The translations under genes and the position numbers were made by a program. Source: JBBQUN01 sp963698395 (GTDB lineage Bacteria > Actinomycetota > Acidimicrobiia > Acidimicrobiales > SZUA-35). From it: 64,000 bases of DNA. The DNA lies in contig CAVOQQ010000008.1 of the NCBI GenBank assembly GCA_963698395.1, positions 620,001 to 684,000 of the forward strand. The letters run 5' to 3'. Under the pieces are notes generated by a model. That model made no database searches and had not been told where the DNA came from. It saw only the letters and a program-made list of their open reading frames with translations. Numbering within the stretch: position 1 is the stretch's first letter; each line of letters starts with the position of its first letter. Of the stretch, positions 8,123 to 16,734 are shown in pieces.

Positions 8123-8629
8123 GTGACCACCGCGAATGACCTCGTCGAACCGGACGATGCCCTCGAAGCCGAATCGACGTCCGCTCCCGAATCGGACACA
8201 GTCGAGTCGAACACTGTCGAGTCGAACACAGCCGAATCGAACACCGTCGAGTCGACGGCTTCGGCGTCGAGCGATCGAGCCACCGCTGTTCGTGGATCGG
8301 TTGCCGCGAGCACGACCCGTCTGCCGATCAAGATGCTCAACGACCGAATCCTGGTGAAGCTCGAAGGAACCGATGGTGACCGCCGTTCGGCCGGCGGCAT
8401 CTTGATCCCGGCCACCGCGCAGGTCGGGAAGCGGCTCACCTGGGCCGTCGTCATGGCGATCGGGCCGAGCGTGCGTTCGATGCAGCTCGACGACCGCGTG
8501 CTGTTCAATCCCGAAGACCGCTACGAGGTGGAGGTGGGCGGCCGCGACTACATCATCTTGCGCGAGCGAGACGTGCACGCCGTGGCCGCCGAGCGCCTCG
8601 ACGACTCTCATACCGGCCTCTATCTCTGA
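8123..8629 (+). CDS. GroES-like co-chaperonin with repetitive N-terminal extension
   Basis: The C-terminal ~100 residues form a chaperonin-10 domain: LPIKMLNDRILVKLEG, then the mobile-loop-like GDRRSAGGILIPATAQ, then VVMAIGPSVRSMQLDDRVLF and YIILRERDVHAV. 168 residues in total, because about 68 Ser/Thr/Glu-rich residues precede the domain, including VESNTVESNTAESNTVES from 15-bp repeats. The GTG start at 8123 is the first in frame after the palindrome; a start nearer the Cpn10 domain cannot be excluded. No groEL is adjacent, and a gene upstream of hisI is not the usual groESL place, so it may be a secondary paralogue. The domain is secure; the chaperonin partner is unknown. Confidence 0.8.
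   Translation: MTTANDLVEPDDALEAESTSAPESDTVESNTVESNTAESNTVESTASASSDRATAVRGSVAASTTRLPIKMLNDRILVKLEGTDGDRRSAGGILIPATAQVGKRLTWAVVMAIGPSVRSMQLDDRVLFNPEDRYEVEVGGRDYIILRERDVHAVAAERLDDSHTGLYL
8201..8260 (+). repeat. 15-bp tandem repeat, about 4 copies, in groES-like gene
   Basis: Unit GTCGAGTCGAACACT with 1-4 changes per copy. The last copy diverges in its final five bases, and a further weak copy lies upstream (8186-8200). It encodes VESNT-like pentapeptides and keeps the frame. Confidence 0.85.
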
Positions 8630-8633
8630 TCCG

Positions 8634-9002
8634 ATGGCCGAACCCGAGGAACTCGCCGCCCCGATCGTCCCCTCTCAGGCGGCACTCGACGCCATCGTGT
8701 ACAACGACCACGGCCTGGTGCCGGCCATCGTGCAAGACGTCTCGACCCGAGAGGTGTTGATGATGGCCTGGATGACGGCCGAGACCCTGCGTTTGACCCT
8801 CGAACAGGGACGCTCGGTCTTCTGGAGCCGCTCACGCAACGAGGTATGGCGCAAGGGCGACACGTCAGGCGATCACCAATACGTGCATGCGGTCCGCTAC
8901 GACTGCGATGGCGACGTGCTGCTCCTCGAGGTGGAGCAGGCGGGCGGTGGGGCCTGCCACACCGGCGCCTACAGCTGTTTCTTCCGTTCGATCACCGACT
9001 GA
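8634..9002 (+). CDS. hisI: Phosphoribosyl-AMP cyclohydrolase
   Basis: Opens the adenine ring of PR-AMP, the third step of histidine synthesis. 122 residues, monofunctional (no HisE domain). Zinc and magnesium ligands are recognisable: WSRSRNEVWRKGDTSGDHQ, RYDCDGDVLLLEVEQ and GACHTGAYSCFF. It is 4 bases after the groES-like stop and 10 bases before trpE, so it probably shares a transcript with both. hisE and hisG are not in the window. Confidence 0.95.
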   Translation: MAEPEELAAPIVPSQAALDAIVYNDHGLVPAIVQDVSTREVLMMAWMTAETLRLTLEQGRSVFWSRSRNEVWRKGDTSGDHQYVHAVRYDCDGDVLLLEVEQAGGGACHTGAYSCFFRSITD

Positions 9003-9012
9003 GGGTGCAACG

Positions 9013-10521
9013 ATGACCACGACACTCGACGAGTTCCGAGACATGGCGGCGAGCTACCGGGCGATTCCCGTCACCCGAGAGTTGCTGGCCGACCTCATCA
9101 CGCCGGTTGCTGCGTTCTTGCGCCTGGCCGATGATCTCGACCGTGGTTTCCTGCTCGAGTCGGTCGAGAACGGCGAACGGTGGAGCCGTTTCAGCTTCGT
9201 CGGTCGCCATTCGCACGCCACGCTGACGGCGCGGGGCAACACGGTTTCGGTGAGCGGCGACCTTCCTGGCATCGAGCTGCCGACCGATCAGGGGGTGCTC
9301 GCTGCGGTCGACGTCTTGCTGCGCGAACTGACGTGTCCGGTGATCGACGACCTTCCGCCGCTCGTCGCCGGTCTCGTCGGTTACTTCGGCTATGACGTGG
9401 TTCGAGAAGTCGAGCATCTGCCGAACGTTCCGCCCGACGAGGTCGACTATCCCGAGGCCGTTCTCGAAGTCATCGGCGAACTCGCGGTGTTCGACCATTG
9501 GCGTCAGCGCGTGACCCTCGTTGCGGTGGCGCTGCTGCCTCCCGATGCCGACGAGGCGACCGTCGACGCGGCCTACGCCGATGCGGTGCGTCGGCTCGAC
9601 CAGCTCGCCGAAGATGGCGCCAAAGGGCTGGAGGAGCCGCTGCTCGAACCGCCGAGTACCGACGACGAACTTCCCGAGGTCACCTCGAGCATGGGGCACG
9701 GGGCCTACCAGCACGCAGTCGAGGTGGCGAAGGAGTACATCCGTGCCGGCGACATCTTCCAGGTGGTGCTGTCGCAGCGGTTCGACTTCGACCTCGATGC
9801 CGACCCCGTCGACGTGTATCGAGTGCTACGCCAGATCAATCCGAGCCCGTACATGTTTCTGTTGCGCTCACCCGAGGTGACGCTGGTCGGCTGCTCGCCG
9901 GAGCCGCTCGTCCAGGTACGCGACGGTCGCGTGATCTCGCGCCCGATCGCCGGGACGCGGCGCCGCGGCCGCAACGAAGCCGACGACCGCCGAATGGCCG
10001 GCGAGCTGGCCGAAGACCCCAAGGAGCGAGCCGAGCACGTGATGCTCGTCGATCTGGCGCGCAACGACCTGGGAAGAGTGGTCGAGTTCGGTTCGCTCGA
10101 GGTCGTCGAGATGATGACGCTCGAGAAGTTCTCGCACGTCATGCATCTCACGTCGCAGGTCGAAGGCGATCTGCGACCCGACAAGAGCATCATCGATGTG
10201 CTGCGGGCGACGATCCCGGCCGGCACGGTCTCGGGCGCTCCGAAGGTGCGAGCGATGGAGATCATCGACGAACTCGAACCGGCCAAGCGCGGCCCGTATT
10301 CGGGCATGGTCGGCTACATGAGTTTCAACGGCAATCTCGACTCGGCCATCAGCATCCGGACGATGTTCTGCGGACCCGATCGCACCTCGGTCCAGGCGGG
10401 CGCCGGCGTGGTCGCCGACTCCGACCCGGTGCTCGAGGATGCCGAGTGTGCGAACAAGGCGAAAGCGTTGCTCGCCGCTGTTCGTCCTGCCCAGCGCATG
10501 ACGGCTCGTCGCAACGCCTGA
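9013..10521 (+). CDS. trpE: Anthranilate synthase component I
   Basis: Chorismate-utilising enzyme of the first committed step of tryptophan synthesis. 502 residues, full length. The chorismate-binding region shows PSPYMFLLRSPEVTLVGCSPE, RPIAGTRRRGRNEADD, DPKERAEHVMLVDLARNDLG, and AGTVSGAPKVRAMEIIDELE; the C-terminus has VQAGAGVVADSDP. The glutaminase partner TrpG is not in the window. It lies directly behind hisI; no leader peptide or attenuator is visible in the 10-base gap. Confidence 0.96.
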   Translation: MTTTLDEFRDMAASYRAIPVTRELLADLITPVAAFLRLADDLDRGFLLESVENGERWSRFSFVGRHSHATLTARGNTVSVSGDLPGIELPTDQGVLAAVDVLLRELTCPVIDDLPPLVAGLVGYFGYDVVREVEHLPNVPPDEVDYPEAVLEVIGELAVFDHWRQRVTLVAVALLPPDADEATVDAAYADAVRRLDQLAEDGAKGLEEPLLEPPSTDDELPEVTSSMGHGAYQHAVEVAKEYIRAGDIFQVVLSQRFDFDLDADPVDVYRVLRQINPSPYMFLLRSPEVTLVGCSPEPLVQVRDGRVISRPIAGTRRRGRNEADDRRMAGELAEDPKERAEHVMLVDLARNDLGRVVEFGSLEVVEMMTLEKFSHVMHLTSQVEGDLRPDKSIIDVLRATIPAGTVSGAPKVRAMEIIDELEPAKRGPYSGMVGYMSFNGNLDSAISIRTMFCGPDRTSVQAGAGVVADSDPVLEDAECANKAKALLAAVRPAQRMTARRNA

Positions 10522-10551
10522 CACGATCGGCTCGCCGCACGCTCGGCGGGG

Positions 10552-11664
10552 CTAGTCGGTGCGAGGGATCGACCATGTCTGGGTCATCCAGTCCCACACC
10601 AGATCGGCGATCCATCGGCTGGCGCCGTAGGTGATGTGTACGCCGTCTCGCGGACGGACCGTGATCGGATCACCTCCGTCGGGACCCGGCAGGCTGGCGG
10701 CGTAGTTGCCGTCGGCGTCGCTGAGCAGCGGCATGATGTCGAGGTAGGTGACCCAGGGTCGCTGTTCGGCCTCGGATCGAACGATCGTGTTGATCGTCGG
10801 GTTGAGTTCGAGCCGCACGCCATCACGCGGCGGTGGCAGGCCGATCCAGAGCATTCGGGTGCCCGACCGGTCGGTGATGTCCATGATTCTCGCCACCCGC
10901 CGGCGGTATTCGTCCTGCCACTCCGGCGACAGGGTGGCGAGGCGCTCACCTTCGCTGTTGGTCATCGGCTGGTTGTCGTTGCCGCCGATCATGAACACGA
11001 TCGCTTCGGGCGCCGTCTCGTTTGCCGGCAGGGTGTCGTCCGGCAGGGTGTCGTCTGGCAGGGTGTCGTCCGGCAGGGTGTCGTCCGGCAGGGTGTCGTC
11101 CGGCCCGACGAGGAGGCCGAGCTGTTCGGGCCAGTCGAAGAACGAAGGCCGAACGAGACTGCTCGAGATCTTGGCGTCGTAGCGAAGGTCGAGGAGTGTC
11201 GTCTCGGCGATCCCGCCATTCAGTGCGGTGATGACGTAGGCCGGAAGTGAGTCGCCTCCGACGAAGCCTCGTAGGGGAGCGTCAGGGGTGATGTCCCGTA
11301 GCGGCGGAAGCGTCGTGGTGGTCGGCTCCGTGGTGCTCGTGGTCGTAATCGGCTCCGTCGTGGTCGTGATGGTCGTGGTCGTGATGGTCGTGGTCGTGAT
11401 GGTCGTGGTCGTCGATGGCGTCGTCGTGATCGTCGGCCGTTCGGTGGTCGGCGAGTTGGTCGCCGGTGCGCTCGCCGCGGTCGATGGCGTCTCGGCGGAG
11501 GTGCCGTCGATCGTCGAACAGGCCGTCGGGAACACGACGAACGCGACGAGGGCAGCGACGAGCACTCGGCCGACCGGGGCGACCGGTAGGGCGGCACCGC
11601 CCGGTGCTTGGCTGATCATCAGAGGCGTTGGGGAGTCAGGTGAAGGGGTCTGCGTGTTGGCCAT
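10552..11664 (-). CDS. SGNH/GDSL hydrolase lipoprotein with repeats
   Basis: Predicted exported hydrolase. An N-terminal hydrophobic stretch (RVLVAALVAFVVF) ends in PTAC, a plausible though imperfect lipobox. A Thr-rich linker (TTTTITTTT repeats) follows. The catalytic domain has block I FVGGDSLPAYV with the nucleophilic Ser, block III MIGGNDNQ, and block V RDGVHITYGASRW with Asp and His. Between blocks I and III sits a DDTLP pentapeptide repeated five times (15-bp unit). 370 residues from the ATG at 11664; an ATG at 11619 would give a shorter, more typical signal peptide. Neither has a clear Shine-Dalgarno. It probably acts on cell-wall or envelope acyl groups; the substrate is unknown. It converges with trpE. 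Confidence 0.8.
   Translation of the reverse strand: MANTQTPSPDSPTPLMISQAPGGAALPVAPVGRVLVAALVAFVVFPTACSTIDGTSAETPSTAASAPATNSPTTERPTITTTPSTTTTITTTTITTTTITTTTEPITTTSTTEPTTTTLPPLRDITPDAPLRGFVGGDSLPAYVITALNGGIAETTLLDLRYDAKISSSLVRPSFFDWPEQLGLLVGPDDTLPDDTLPDDTLPDDTLPDDTLPANETAPEAIVFMIGGNDNQPMTNSEGERLATLSPEWQDEYRRRVARIMDITDRSGTRMLWIGLPPPRDGVRLELNPTINTIVRSEAEQRPWVTYLDIMPLLSDADGNYAASLPGPDGGDPITVRPRDGVHITYGASRWIADLVWDWMTQTWSIPRTD
11026..11100 (-). repeat. 15-bp tandem repeat, 5 copies, in SGNH gene
   Basis: Plus-strand unit CGGCAGGGTGTCGTC, five contiguous copies with a single substitution in copy 3. It encodes DDTLP on the minus strand, placed between catalytic blocks I and III of the hydrolase. The near-identity of the copies suggests recent expansion. 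Confidence 0.95.
11357..11401 (-). repeat. 15-bp tandem repeat, 3 copies, in Thr-rich linker
   Basis: Plus-strand unit GTCGTGGTCGTGATG, three exact copies followed by a diverging fourth. It encodes the TITTT linker of the same lipoprotein, which probably spaces the hydrolase domain from the membrane. Confidence 0.9.
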
Positions 11665-11737
11665 CGGCGGGGGGCGGGAGCGCCATCGGGCTCGCGTGGT
11701 GGGGGAGCGCCGTGGGCATGGTGCCATACTTCGGCGC

Positions 11738-12622
11738 ATGCTTGATCTCGCGACCACCACCGTTGCTCTGCAAGAGGGTTGTTGTGCCATTCGACTCGAC
11801 CGTGAGGTGGTCACGGCGACCGGCGAGGAAGCGGCAACCTATCTCCATGGCCAGGTGAGTCAGAACATCACCGGGCTGCGTGTCGGTCAGTCGGCGAGGA
11901 CGCTCGTGCTGTCGCCCCAGGGGCGCATCGACGCATGGGCTCGCGTCACCCGGGTCGGGGAGCAGTCGTTCTGGCTCGACGTCGAACCCGGAACCGGTCG
12001 ACCATTGCTCGAACGGCTCGAGCGCTTCAAGCTGCGCACGAAGATCGAGCTCGGGCTCAGCACCATGTCGATGATCAGCGTGCGCGGTCCCGCCTCTCCG
12101 GCCCCGCAACCTGGTCGAGCCGACCGCATCGACGCACCCGTGCTCTGGCACGACACGCCGGGATTCGATCGTCTCGGTCCCGACGTCGACTGGCCCGACG
12201 GCATCGAAGCAGGCGACCCACGTGCGTTCGAGGCGTTGCGTATTCGATCGGGAATGCCCCTCATGGCGTTGGATTCCGGGGAGAAGACCATCCCCGCCGA
12301 GCTCGGAATCGTCGACGTCTCGGCCGACTTCACCAAGGGGTGCTACGTGGGCCAGGAACTGGTGGCCAGGATCGACAGCCGGGGCAACAACACACCGCGG
12401 CGGCTGTGGGGTGTGCGGATCGCCGACGGCGTGGCGGCTCCCGGTGATCCGATCGTGTTGGGCGACGACACCATCGGTGTGATCACCAGCAGTGTCTCCA
12501 CGAGCGAGGAAACGGTGGCGTTGGCTTCGATCGTCCGGTCGGCCGAGGTGCCCGGCGACGTCACGGTGAACGGTGCGCCGGCGCAGGTGGTAACACTGCC
12601 GGGTGCTGCTTCGGCAAGCTGA
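11738..12622 (+). CDS. ygfZ: YgfZ/GcvT-fold iron-sulfur cluster maintenance protein
   Basis: Folate-binding protein of the GcvT fold that supports Fe-S enzyme maturation. 294 residues. The signature Cys motif is KGCYVGQELVARIDSRGN, and the N-terminal part has TYLHGQVSQNITGL and LVLSPQGRIDAWARV, as in the family. Start at the ATG at 11738, divergent from the SGNH gene. Its last 62 bases overlap the end of the convergent histidine kinase gene, an unusually long convergent overlap. Confidence 0.92.
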   Translation: MLDLATTTVALQEGCCAIRLDREVVTATGEEAATYLHGQVSQNITGLRVGQSARTLVLSPQGRIDAWARVTRVGEQSFWLDVEPGTGRPLLERLERFKLRTKIELGLSTMSMISVRGPASPAPQPGRADRIDAPVLWHDTPGFDRLGPDVDWPDGIEAGDPRAFEALRIRSGMPLMALDSGEKTIPAELGIVDVSADFTKGCYVGQELVARIDSRGNNTPRRLWGVRIADGVAAPGDPIVLGDDTIGVITSSVSTSEETVALASIVRSAEVPGDVTVNGAPAQVVTLPGAASAS

Positions 12623-14006
12623 AGGCGATCACGGTTCCGCCGCTGTCGATGCGGTCGGCGGTGACGCTTCCGCCCATGCCCTCGACCAGCTCACGGACGA
12701 TTGCGAGACCGAGGCCGCTCGAGTTCTCGGCTCGCACCGGCCGCAGTTGGGTGACGTAGAGCCGTTCGAAGACGAACGGGAGGTCGTCGGGTGGGATGCC
12801 CGGGCCATCGTCGGCGACGGCCAGATCGACGGTCGAATCCTTCGACTCGACTCGCAGACTGATCGCTCCCGACGCGAACTTCAGCGCATTGTCGATGAGG
12901 TTGTCGATCACCTGGCGGGTGCGGTCGGGGTCGCCCAGGACGGTCGTGTCGAGTCCCGGCGCACCGACCAGCGTGATCGCAACACCGAAGCCCTCGGCTC
13001 GTTGACGAGCGTTTTCGACCTGCTCGCCTGCGATCGTGATGAGATCGAACGAAGTGACATGAAAGCTGAACGCTCGACTCTCCAGCTTCGCCAACATCAG
13101 GAGATCGCCGACCAGTCGGTCGAGCCGGTCGGCGTTCTTGCCGATGATCGCGCCCGCCTTGCCCGGCTCATCGATCGCTCCGTCGCGCAGCGCTTCGGCG
13201 TAGCCACTGATCGAGGTCAGTGGTGTGCGCAGGTCGTGGGTGATCGACATCAGGAACTGTTGCTCGGCCGCACGGGATCGTTCGAGGTCGGCGGTCATCG
13301 CGTTCACCGATCCGGCCAGTTGGCCGAGCTCGTCGCTTCCCACATCGCTGATTCGGGTGTCGAGCTTGCCGCTGGCGATGGCTGCGGTTGCCCGCTGGAT
13401 GGCCCGGAGCGGCTCGGTGAACCGGCGAGCGAGCCAGGTGGCAGCGAGGGCACTGGCAATCAGCACGATGGCCGCCGACAGAACGAACCAGCGAATGGCC
13501 TGCGACGACACCGAGCCGACACTCTGGCGAGCCCACAACGCCGGTATCCCCCCACGCACCGCTTCCGCCCGAGTCGGGATGTCGAGGCGGACCAGGCCGA
13601 CGACGTTGCGTGACTGGTCGATCACGACGGTGTCGCCCGAGCGGAGGGCTTCGAGTTGGTCGGCGCTGACGATGAGCGACTGTGAGCCGGCCACGGTGAC
13701 GAGATCGGTTCCCGGGCGGGTCGGCAGCGGGCGGATCTCCCCGCCATCATCGACCAGGACGACAGCGAGCTGGCCATTGTCGAAGGCCGCGCCGAGTCGA
13801 CGCACCGCAGGCTCGACCGTCCGCAACGCGTTCTCGTCGCTTCGGGTGGCGATGGTCTGGAGTGCGATCAGTTGTTCCTCGACCGCAGCGGTGGCGTCTT
13901 CGCGGGCACCCACCTGGGTGAACGCCAGCACGCCCGCCCCGACCAGCAGGATCGAGGCCAGCGCGATGCCGACGAGCACCAGGGTGAGCTTGCGCTGCAT
14001 GGACAT
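12561..14006 (-). CDS. Membrane sensor histidine kinase
   Basis: 481 residues. Two membrane segments (about 7-29 and 171-192) flank an extracytoplasmic sensor region. A HAMP domain follows (RRFTEPLRAIQRATAAIASG), then the HisKA phosphoacceptor in SITHDLRTPLTSISGYAEAL and a HATPase with N box VIDNLIDNALKFASG, G1 VADDGPGIP and G2 SSGLGLAIVRELV. It is cotranscribed with, and overlaps by TGATG, the OmpR-type regulator upstream. This is the EnvZ/PhoR-like class; the signal is unknown. A start six bases inside (ATG at 14000) is possible. Its 3' end overlaps ygfZ on the other strand. Confidence 0.92.
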   Translation of the reverse strand: MSMQRKLTLVLVGIALASILLVGAGVLAFTQVGAREDATAAVEEQLIALQTIATRSDENALRTVEPAVRRLGAAFDNGQLAVVLVDDGGEIRPLPTRPGTDLVTVAGSQSLIVSADQLEALRSGDTVVIDQSRNVVGLVRLDIPTRAEAVRGGIPALWARQSVGSVSSQAIRWFVLSAAIVLIASALAATWLARRFTEPLRAIQRATAAIASGKLDTRISDVGSDELGQLAGSVNAMTADLERSRAAEQQFLMSITHDLRTPLTSISGYAEALRDGAIDEPGKAGAIIGKNADRLDRLVGDLLMLAKLESRAFSFHVTSFDLITIAGEQVENARQRAEGFGVAITLVGAPGLDTTVLGDPDRTRQVIDNLIDNALKFASGAISLRVESKDSTVDLAVADDGPGIPPDDLPFVFERLYVTQLRPVRAENSSGLGLAIVRELVEGMGGSVTADRIDSGGTVIAFSLPKQHPAVLPPAPAHRSP

Positions 14007-14704
14007 CAGCCGAGCCGATAGCCAACGCCGCGAATCGTCGCCAAGGGAAGGTCGTCGCCCAGTTTCTTTCGCAGCTGACGGATGTGGACGTCGACCGTGC
14101 GGGTGTCGCCGATCCAGCCGTCGCCCCATGCACCCGTGAGGATCTGGTCTCGCGACAGCACCTGACCCTGGTGGCGAACGAGGTGTTCGAGCAGGGCGAA
14201 CTCCTGGGTCGCCAGGGCCACCTCGCGGTCGTCGACCAAGACCTCGCGGCGGGCCAGGTCGATGCGGATCGAGTCGAAGTCGGCCCCGTCGGCAGCATCG
14301 GTCGCCGCCGCGCCGCGGCGAAGGATGGCCTTGATCCTGGCCATGACCTCGCGGGGTGAGAACGGTTTGGTGACATAGTCGTCTCCACCGAGTTCGAGCC
14401 CCAGAATTCGGTCGATCTCGTCGTCTCGGGCGGTCAGGAAGAGCACCGGAACGTTGCTGGTGGTTCGCAGCCGACGGCACAGGTCGAAACCATCGCTGGG
14501 GCCGGGAAGTCCGACATCGAGCAGCACGACGTCGGGCTGGTGTGATCGAATGAGGTCGTGGCCCCGTTCGGCGTCGCCGGCAATGGCACTGGTCCAGCCC
14601 TCACGCCGGCAGTAGGTGGCGAGGAGGTCGGCGATGTCGGGCTCGTCCTCGACGATGACGACGTGGAGGGGATTCGTGGCGTCAGGGCCGGCGGACGTGG
14701 ACAT
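14006..14704 (-). CDS. OmpR/PhoB-family response regulator
   Basis: 232 residues. N-terminal receiver with the acidic pair VEDEPD, phosphoacceptor D63 in VVLLDVGLPGPSDG, and switch residues in LFLTARDDE and DDYVTKPFSPRE. C-terminal winged helix (LATQEFALLEHLVRHQGQVLSR, then TVDVHIRQLRKKLG and TIRGVGYRL). Start at the ATG at 14704 (MSTSAGPDATNPLHVVIVEDE). A further in-frame extension upstream lacks conservation and would run into the divergent ABM gene. It is partner of the kinase directly downstream. Confidence 0.93.
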   Translation of the reverse strand: MSTSAGPDATNPLHVVIVEDEPDIADLLATYCRREGWTSAIAGDAERGHDLIRSHQPDVVLLDVGLPGPSDGFDLCRRLRTTSNVPVLFLTARDDEIDRILGLELGGDDYVTKPFSPREVMARIKAILRRGAAATDAADGADFDSIRIDLARREVLVDDREVALATQEFALLEHLVRHQGQVLSRDQILTGAWGDGWIGDTRTVDVHIRQLRKKLGDDLPLATIRGVGYRLG

Positions 14705-14762
14705 CGAGCACGATCGTAGGCTCTCTTTGTTAGGGGCTGGTGAACGAACTAGCTTGCCAGCC

Positions 14763-15074
14763 ATGTCGAAGATCACGCTGATTGCCAAACTGACCGCTGC
14801 CGAAGGAAAGTCCGAAGAACTCGAGGCCGCGTTGGCCTCGTTGATCGAGGCAGCGAGCGAGGAGCCTGGCCTCGAGATCTACTCGGCCCATGCCGACCGC
14901 TCCGAGCCCGGTGTCTACTACTTCTTCGAGATGTATGCCGATGGCGATGCCCTCAAGGTCCACGGCAAGGGCGAGGCCATGAAGGCCGCCATGGGCGCGA
15001 TGGGATCACTGCTCGGAGGTCGCCCCGAGGTCACGATGCTCGATCCGTTGGTGGCAAAGGGTCTTGCCCTCTGA
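14763..15074 (+). CDS. ABM-domain (quinol monooxygenase-like) small protein
   Basis: 103 residues with an antibiotic-biosynthesis-monooxygenase ferredoxin-like fold: MSKITLIAKLTAAEGKSEEL, then EEPGLEIYSAHADRSEPGVY, YYFFEMYADGDALKVHGKG. Members include YgiN and heme-degrading or cofactor-free oxygenases; many are uncharacterised. It lies 21 bases before trpC, so it may be co-expressed with the trp genes, but no link in function is known. Substrate unknown. Confidence 0.75.
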   Translation: MSKITLIAKLTAAEGKSEELEAALASLIEAASEEPGLEIYSAHADRSEPGVYYFFEMYADGDALKVHGKGEAMKAAMGAMGSLLGGRPEVTMLDPLVAKGLAL

Positions 15075-15095
15075 TCGTCATGCCACACTGAGGTC

Positions 15096-15872
15096 GTGAC
15101 CACCTATCTCGACCGTATTCTCGCCGATCACCGCGCTGCGGCCGCCGCCGACGACCGCCGCCTCGACCAGCTGATCGAGACGGCTCGAACAGCCGACCCC
15201 ACCCGTGGGTTCCGCTCGGCGCTGGCCACCGTCGATGGTCTGGGCGTCATCAGCGAGATCAAGCGCCGCTCTCCATCGAAGGGCGACCTCAACCCCGGTG
15301 TCGATCCTGCCGCCTGGGCGAAGGCCTACGAACTCGGTGGAGCCACGGCGCTGTCGGTGCTCACCGATGCCAACGACTTCGGCGGCAGCGTTGCCGACCT
15401 GCAGCAAGCCCGGGCGGCGGTGACCATTCCCGTTCTTCGCAAGGACTTCACCGTGGCCGCCAACGACGTATGTGATGCTCGCATCATGGGGGCCGATGCG
15501 GTGCTGCTCATCGTCGCCGCGCTCGACGACGTCGAGCTGGCGGACTTCCATGATCTGGCCATCGAACTCGGTCTCGATGTGCTCGTGGAGACACACGACG
15601 AGGCCGAGGTCGAGCGGGCGATGGCGGTCGGTGCCACGCTGATCGGCGTCAACCAGCGCGATCTCGTCACCTTCGAGGTCGACACCGAGCGTGCCATCCG
15701 AGTCGGTCGGTCGCTGTCCGACGAGGTGGTCCGGGTCGCCGAATCCGGTGTTCGTGGCCCGCAGGATGCTCAGGCGCTCAAGGAAGCCGGATATCACGCA
15801 GTGTTGGTGGGCGAGTCGCTGGTCACCTCAGGAGACCCGGCGGCAGCGGTCGCGGCGATGCGAGCGGTCTGA
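15096..15872 (+). CDS. trpC: Indole-3-glycerol phosphate synthase
   Basis: Closes the indole ring from CdRP. 258-residue (beta-alpha)8 barrel. Catalytic residues lie in VISEIKRRSPSKGDLNPG (Glu, Lys) and IPVLRKDFTVAANDVCDAR (Lys), followed by LGLDVLVETHDEAEVERAM, GVNQRDLVTFEVD and ESGVRGPQDAQAL. The GTG start at 15096 gives MTTYLDRILADHR. It is separate from trpF (not fused as in E. coli). Confidence 0.96.
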   Translation: MTTYLDRILADHRAAAAADDRRLDQLIETARTADPTRGFRSALATVDGLGVISEIKRRSPSKGDLNPGVDPAAWAKAYELGGATALSVLTDANDFGGSVADLQQARAAVTIPVLRKDFTVAANDVCDARIMGADAVLLIVAALDDVELADFHDLAIELGLDVLVETHDEAEVERAMAVGATLIGVNQRDLVTFEVDTERAIRVGRSLSDEVVRVAESGVRGPQDAQALKEAGYHAVLVGESLVTSGDPAAAVAAMRAV

Positions 15873-15996
15873 GCGTCGCCGCAGTCGAAGATCGAATCGA
15901 AGCGACAAATCCGGCGGTTCGCTGCGCCGGTCGGACTACCGTTTGCGGTGTGACCGAACGCCGGGAGAACCGAAGGACGAGCGTCGAGGTTCTACG

Positions 15997-16734
15997 GTGT
16001 TCGTGAAGATCTGCGGGATCGCCAACGAGACCGATGCGCTGCTCGCCGCAGGGCTCGGGGCCGATGCCGTCGGACTGATCTTTGCCCCGTCCACCCGTCA
16101 GGTCACCAAGGAGGTCGCCCGTGACATCGTGCGGCGTCTCCCGCCCGAGATCCTGAGCGTCGGGGTCTTTCGCAACGAAGCCCGGTCGAAGGTCGTCGAG
16201 CTCGCCAACACCATCGGTTTGCGAGCGGTGCAGCTCCACGGCCACGAGACCGCCGAAGACACCCGCTGGATCGCCGAGCGCGTCCCGGCGGTGATCCGAG
16301 CGTTCGCCGTCCACGACCCGGCGCTCGACGATCTCGAACCCTTCGGCCAAATCGATCTCCTCATCGACGCACCGACGCCAGGGGCCGGCGAGGTGTTCGA
16401 CTGGTCGATCCTGACGGCCCGCAAGCTCACCAGGCCCTTCATCCTCGCCGGAGGACTCGGCCCCGACAACGTGGCCGAAGCCATCGCCACGGTGCGTCCG
16501 TGGGGCGTCGATGTCGCAAGCGGGGTCGAGGCATCGCCCGGACGCAAGGACCCCGTGAAGCTCGGACGTTTCATCGCCAACGCTCGGGCGGCGTTCGAAG
16601 CGCTGCCCGAAGCAACCCAGCCGGTTTCCGACGACGATCTCGATGCATTTGCCAGTGACTGGATCACTGCTGAGCCGACGAAGTCTGGAACACTGCCCCT
16701 GTTCGATTGGAAGGAAGATCCACTGTGGAAATGA
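15997..16734 (+). CDS. trpF: Phosphoribosylanthranilate isomerase
   Basis: Amadori isomerase of tryptophan synthesis. The general base cysteine is in FVKICGIANETDALLA and the general acid Asp in IDLLIDAPTPGAGEVFDW. The phosphate loop is FILAGGLGPDNVAEAI, followed by GVDVASGVEASPGRKDP. 245 residues from the GTG at 15997; a GTG two codons on is equally possible. About 40 extra residues follow the barrel (QPVSDDDLDAFASDWITAEP...), an acidic tail. The presence of trpF shows that this organism does not depend on a bifunctional PriA. It ends inside the trpB start region. Confidence 0.94.
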   Translation: MFVKICGIANETDALLAAGLGADAVGLIFAPSTRQVTKEVARDIVRRLPPEILSVGVFRNEARSKVVELANTIGLRAVQLHGHETAEDTRWIAERVPAVIRAFAVHDPALDDLEPFGQIDLLIDAPTPGAGEVFDWSILTARKLTRPFILAGGLGPDNVAEAIATVRPWGVDVASGVEASPGRKDPVKLGRFIANARAAFEALPEATQPVSDDDLDAFASDWITAEPTKSGTLPLFDWKEDPLWK

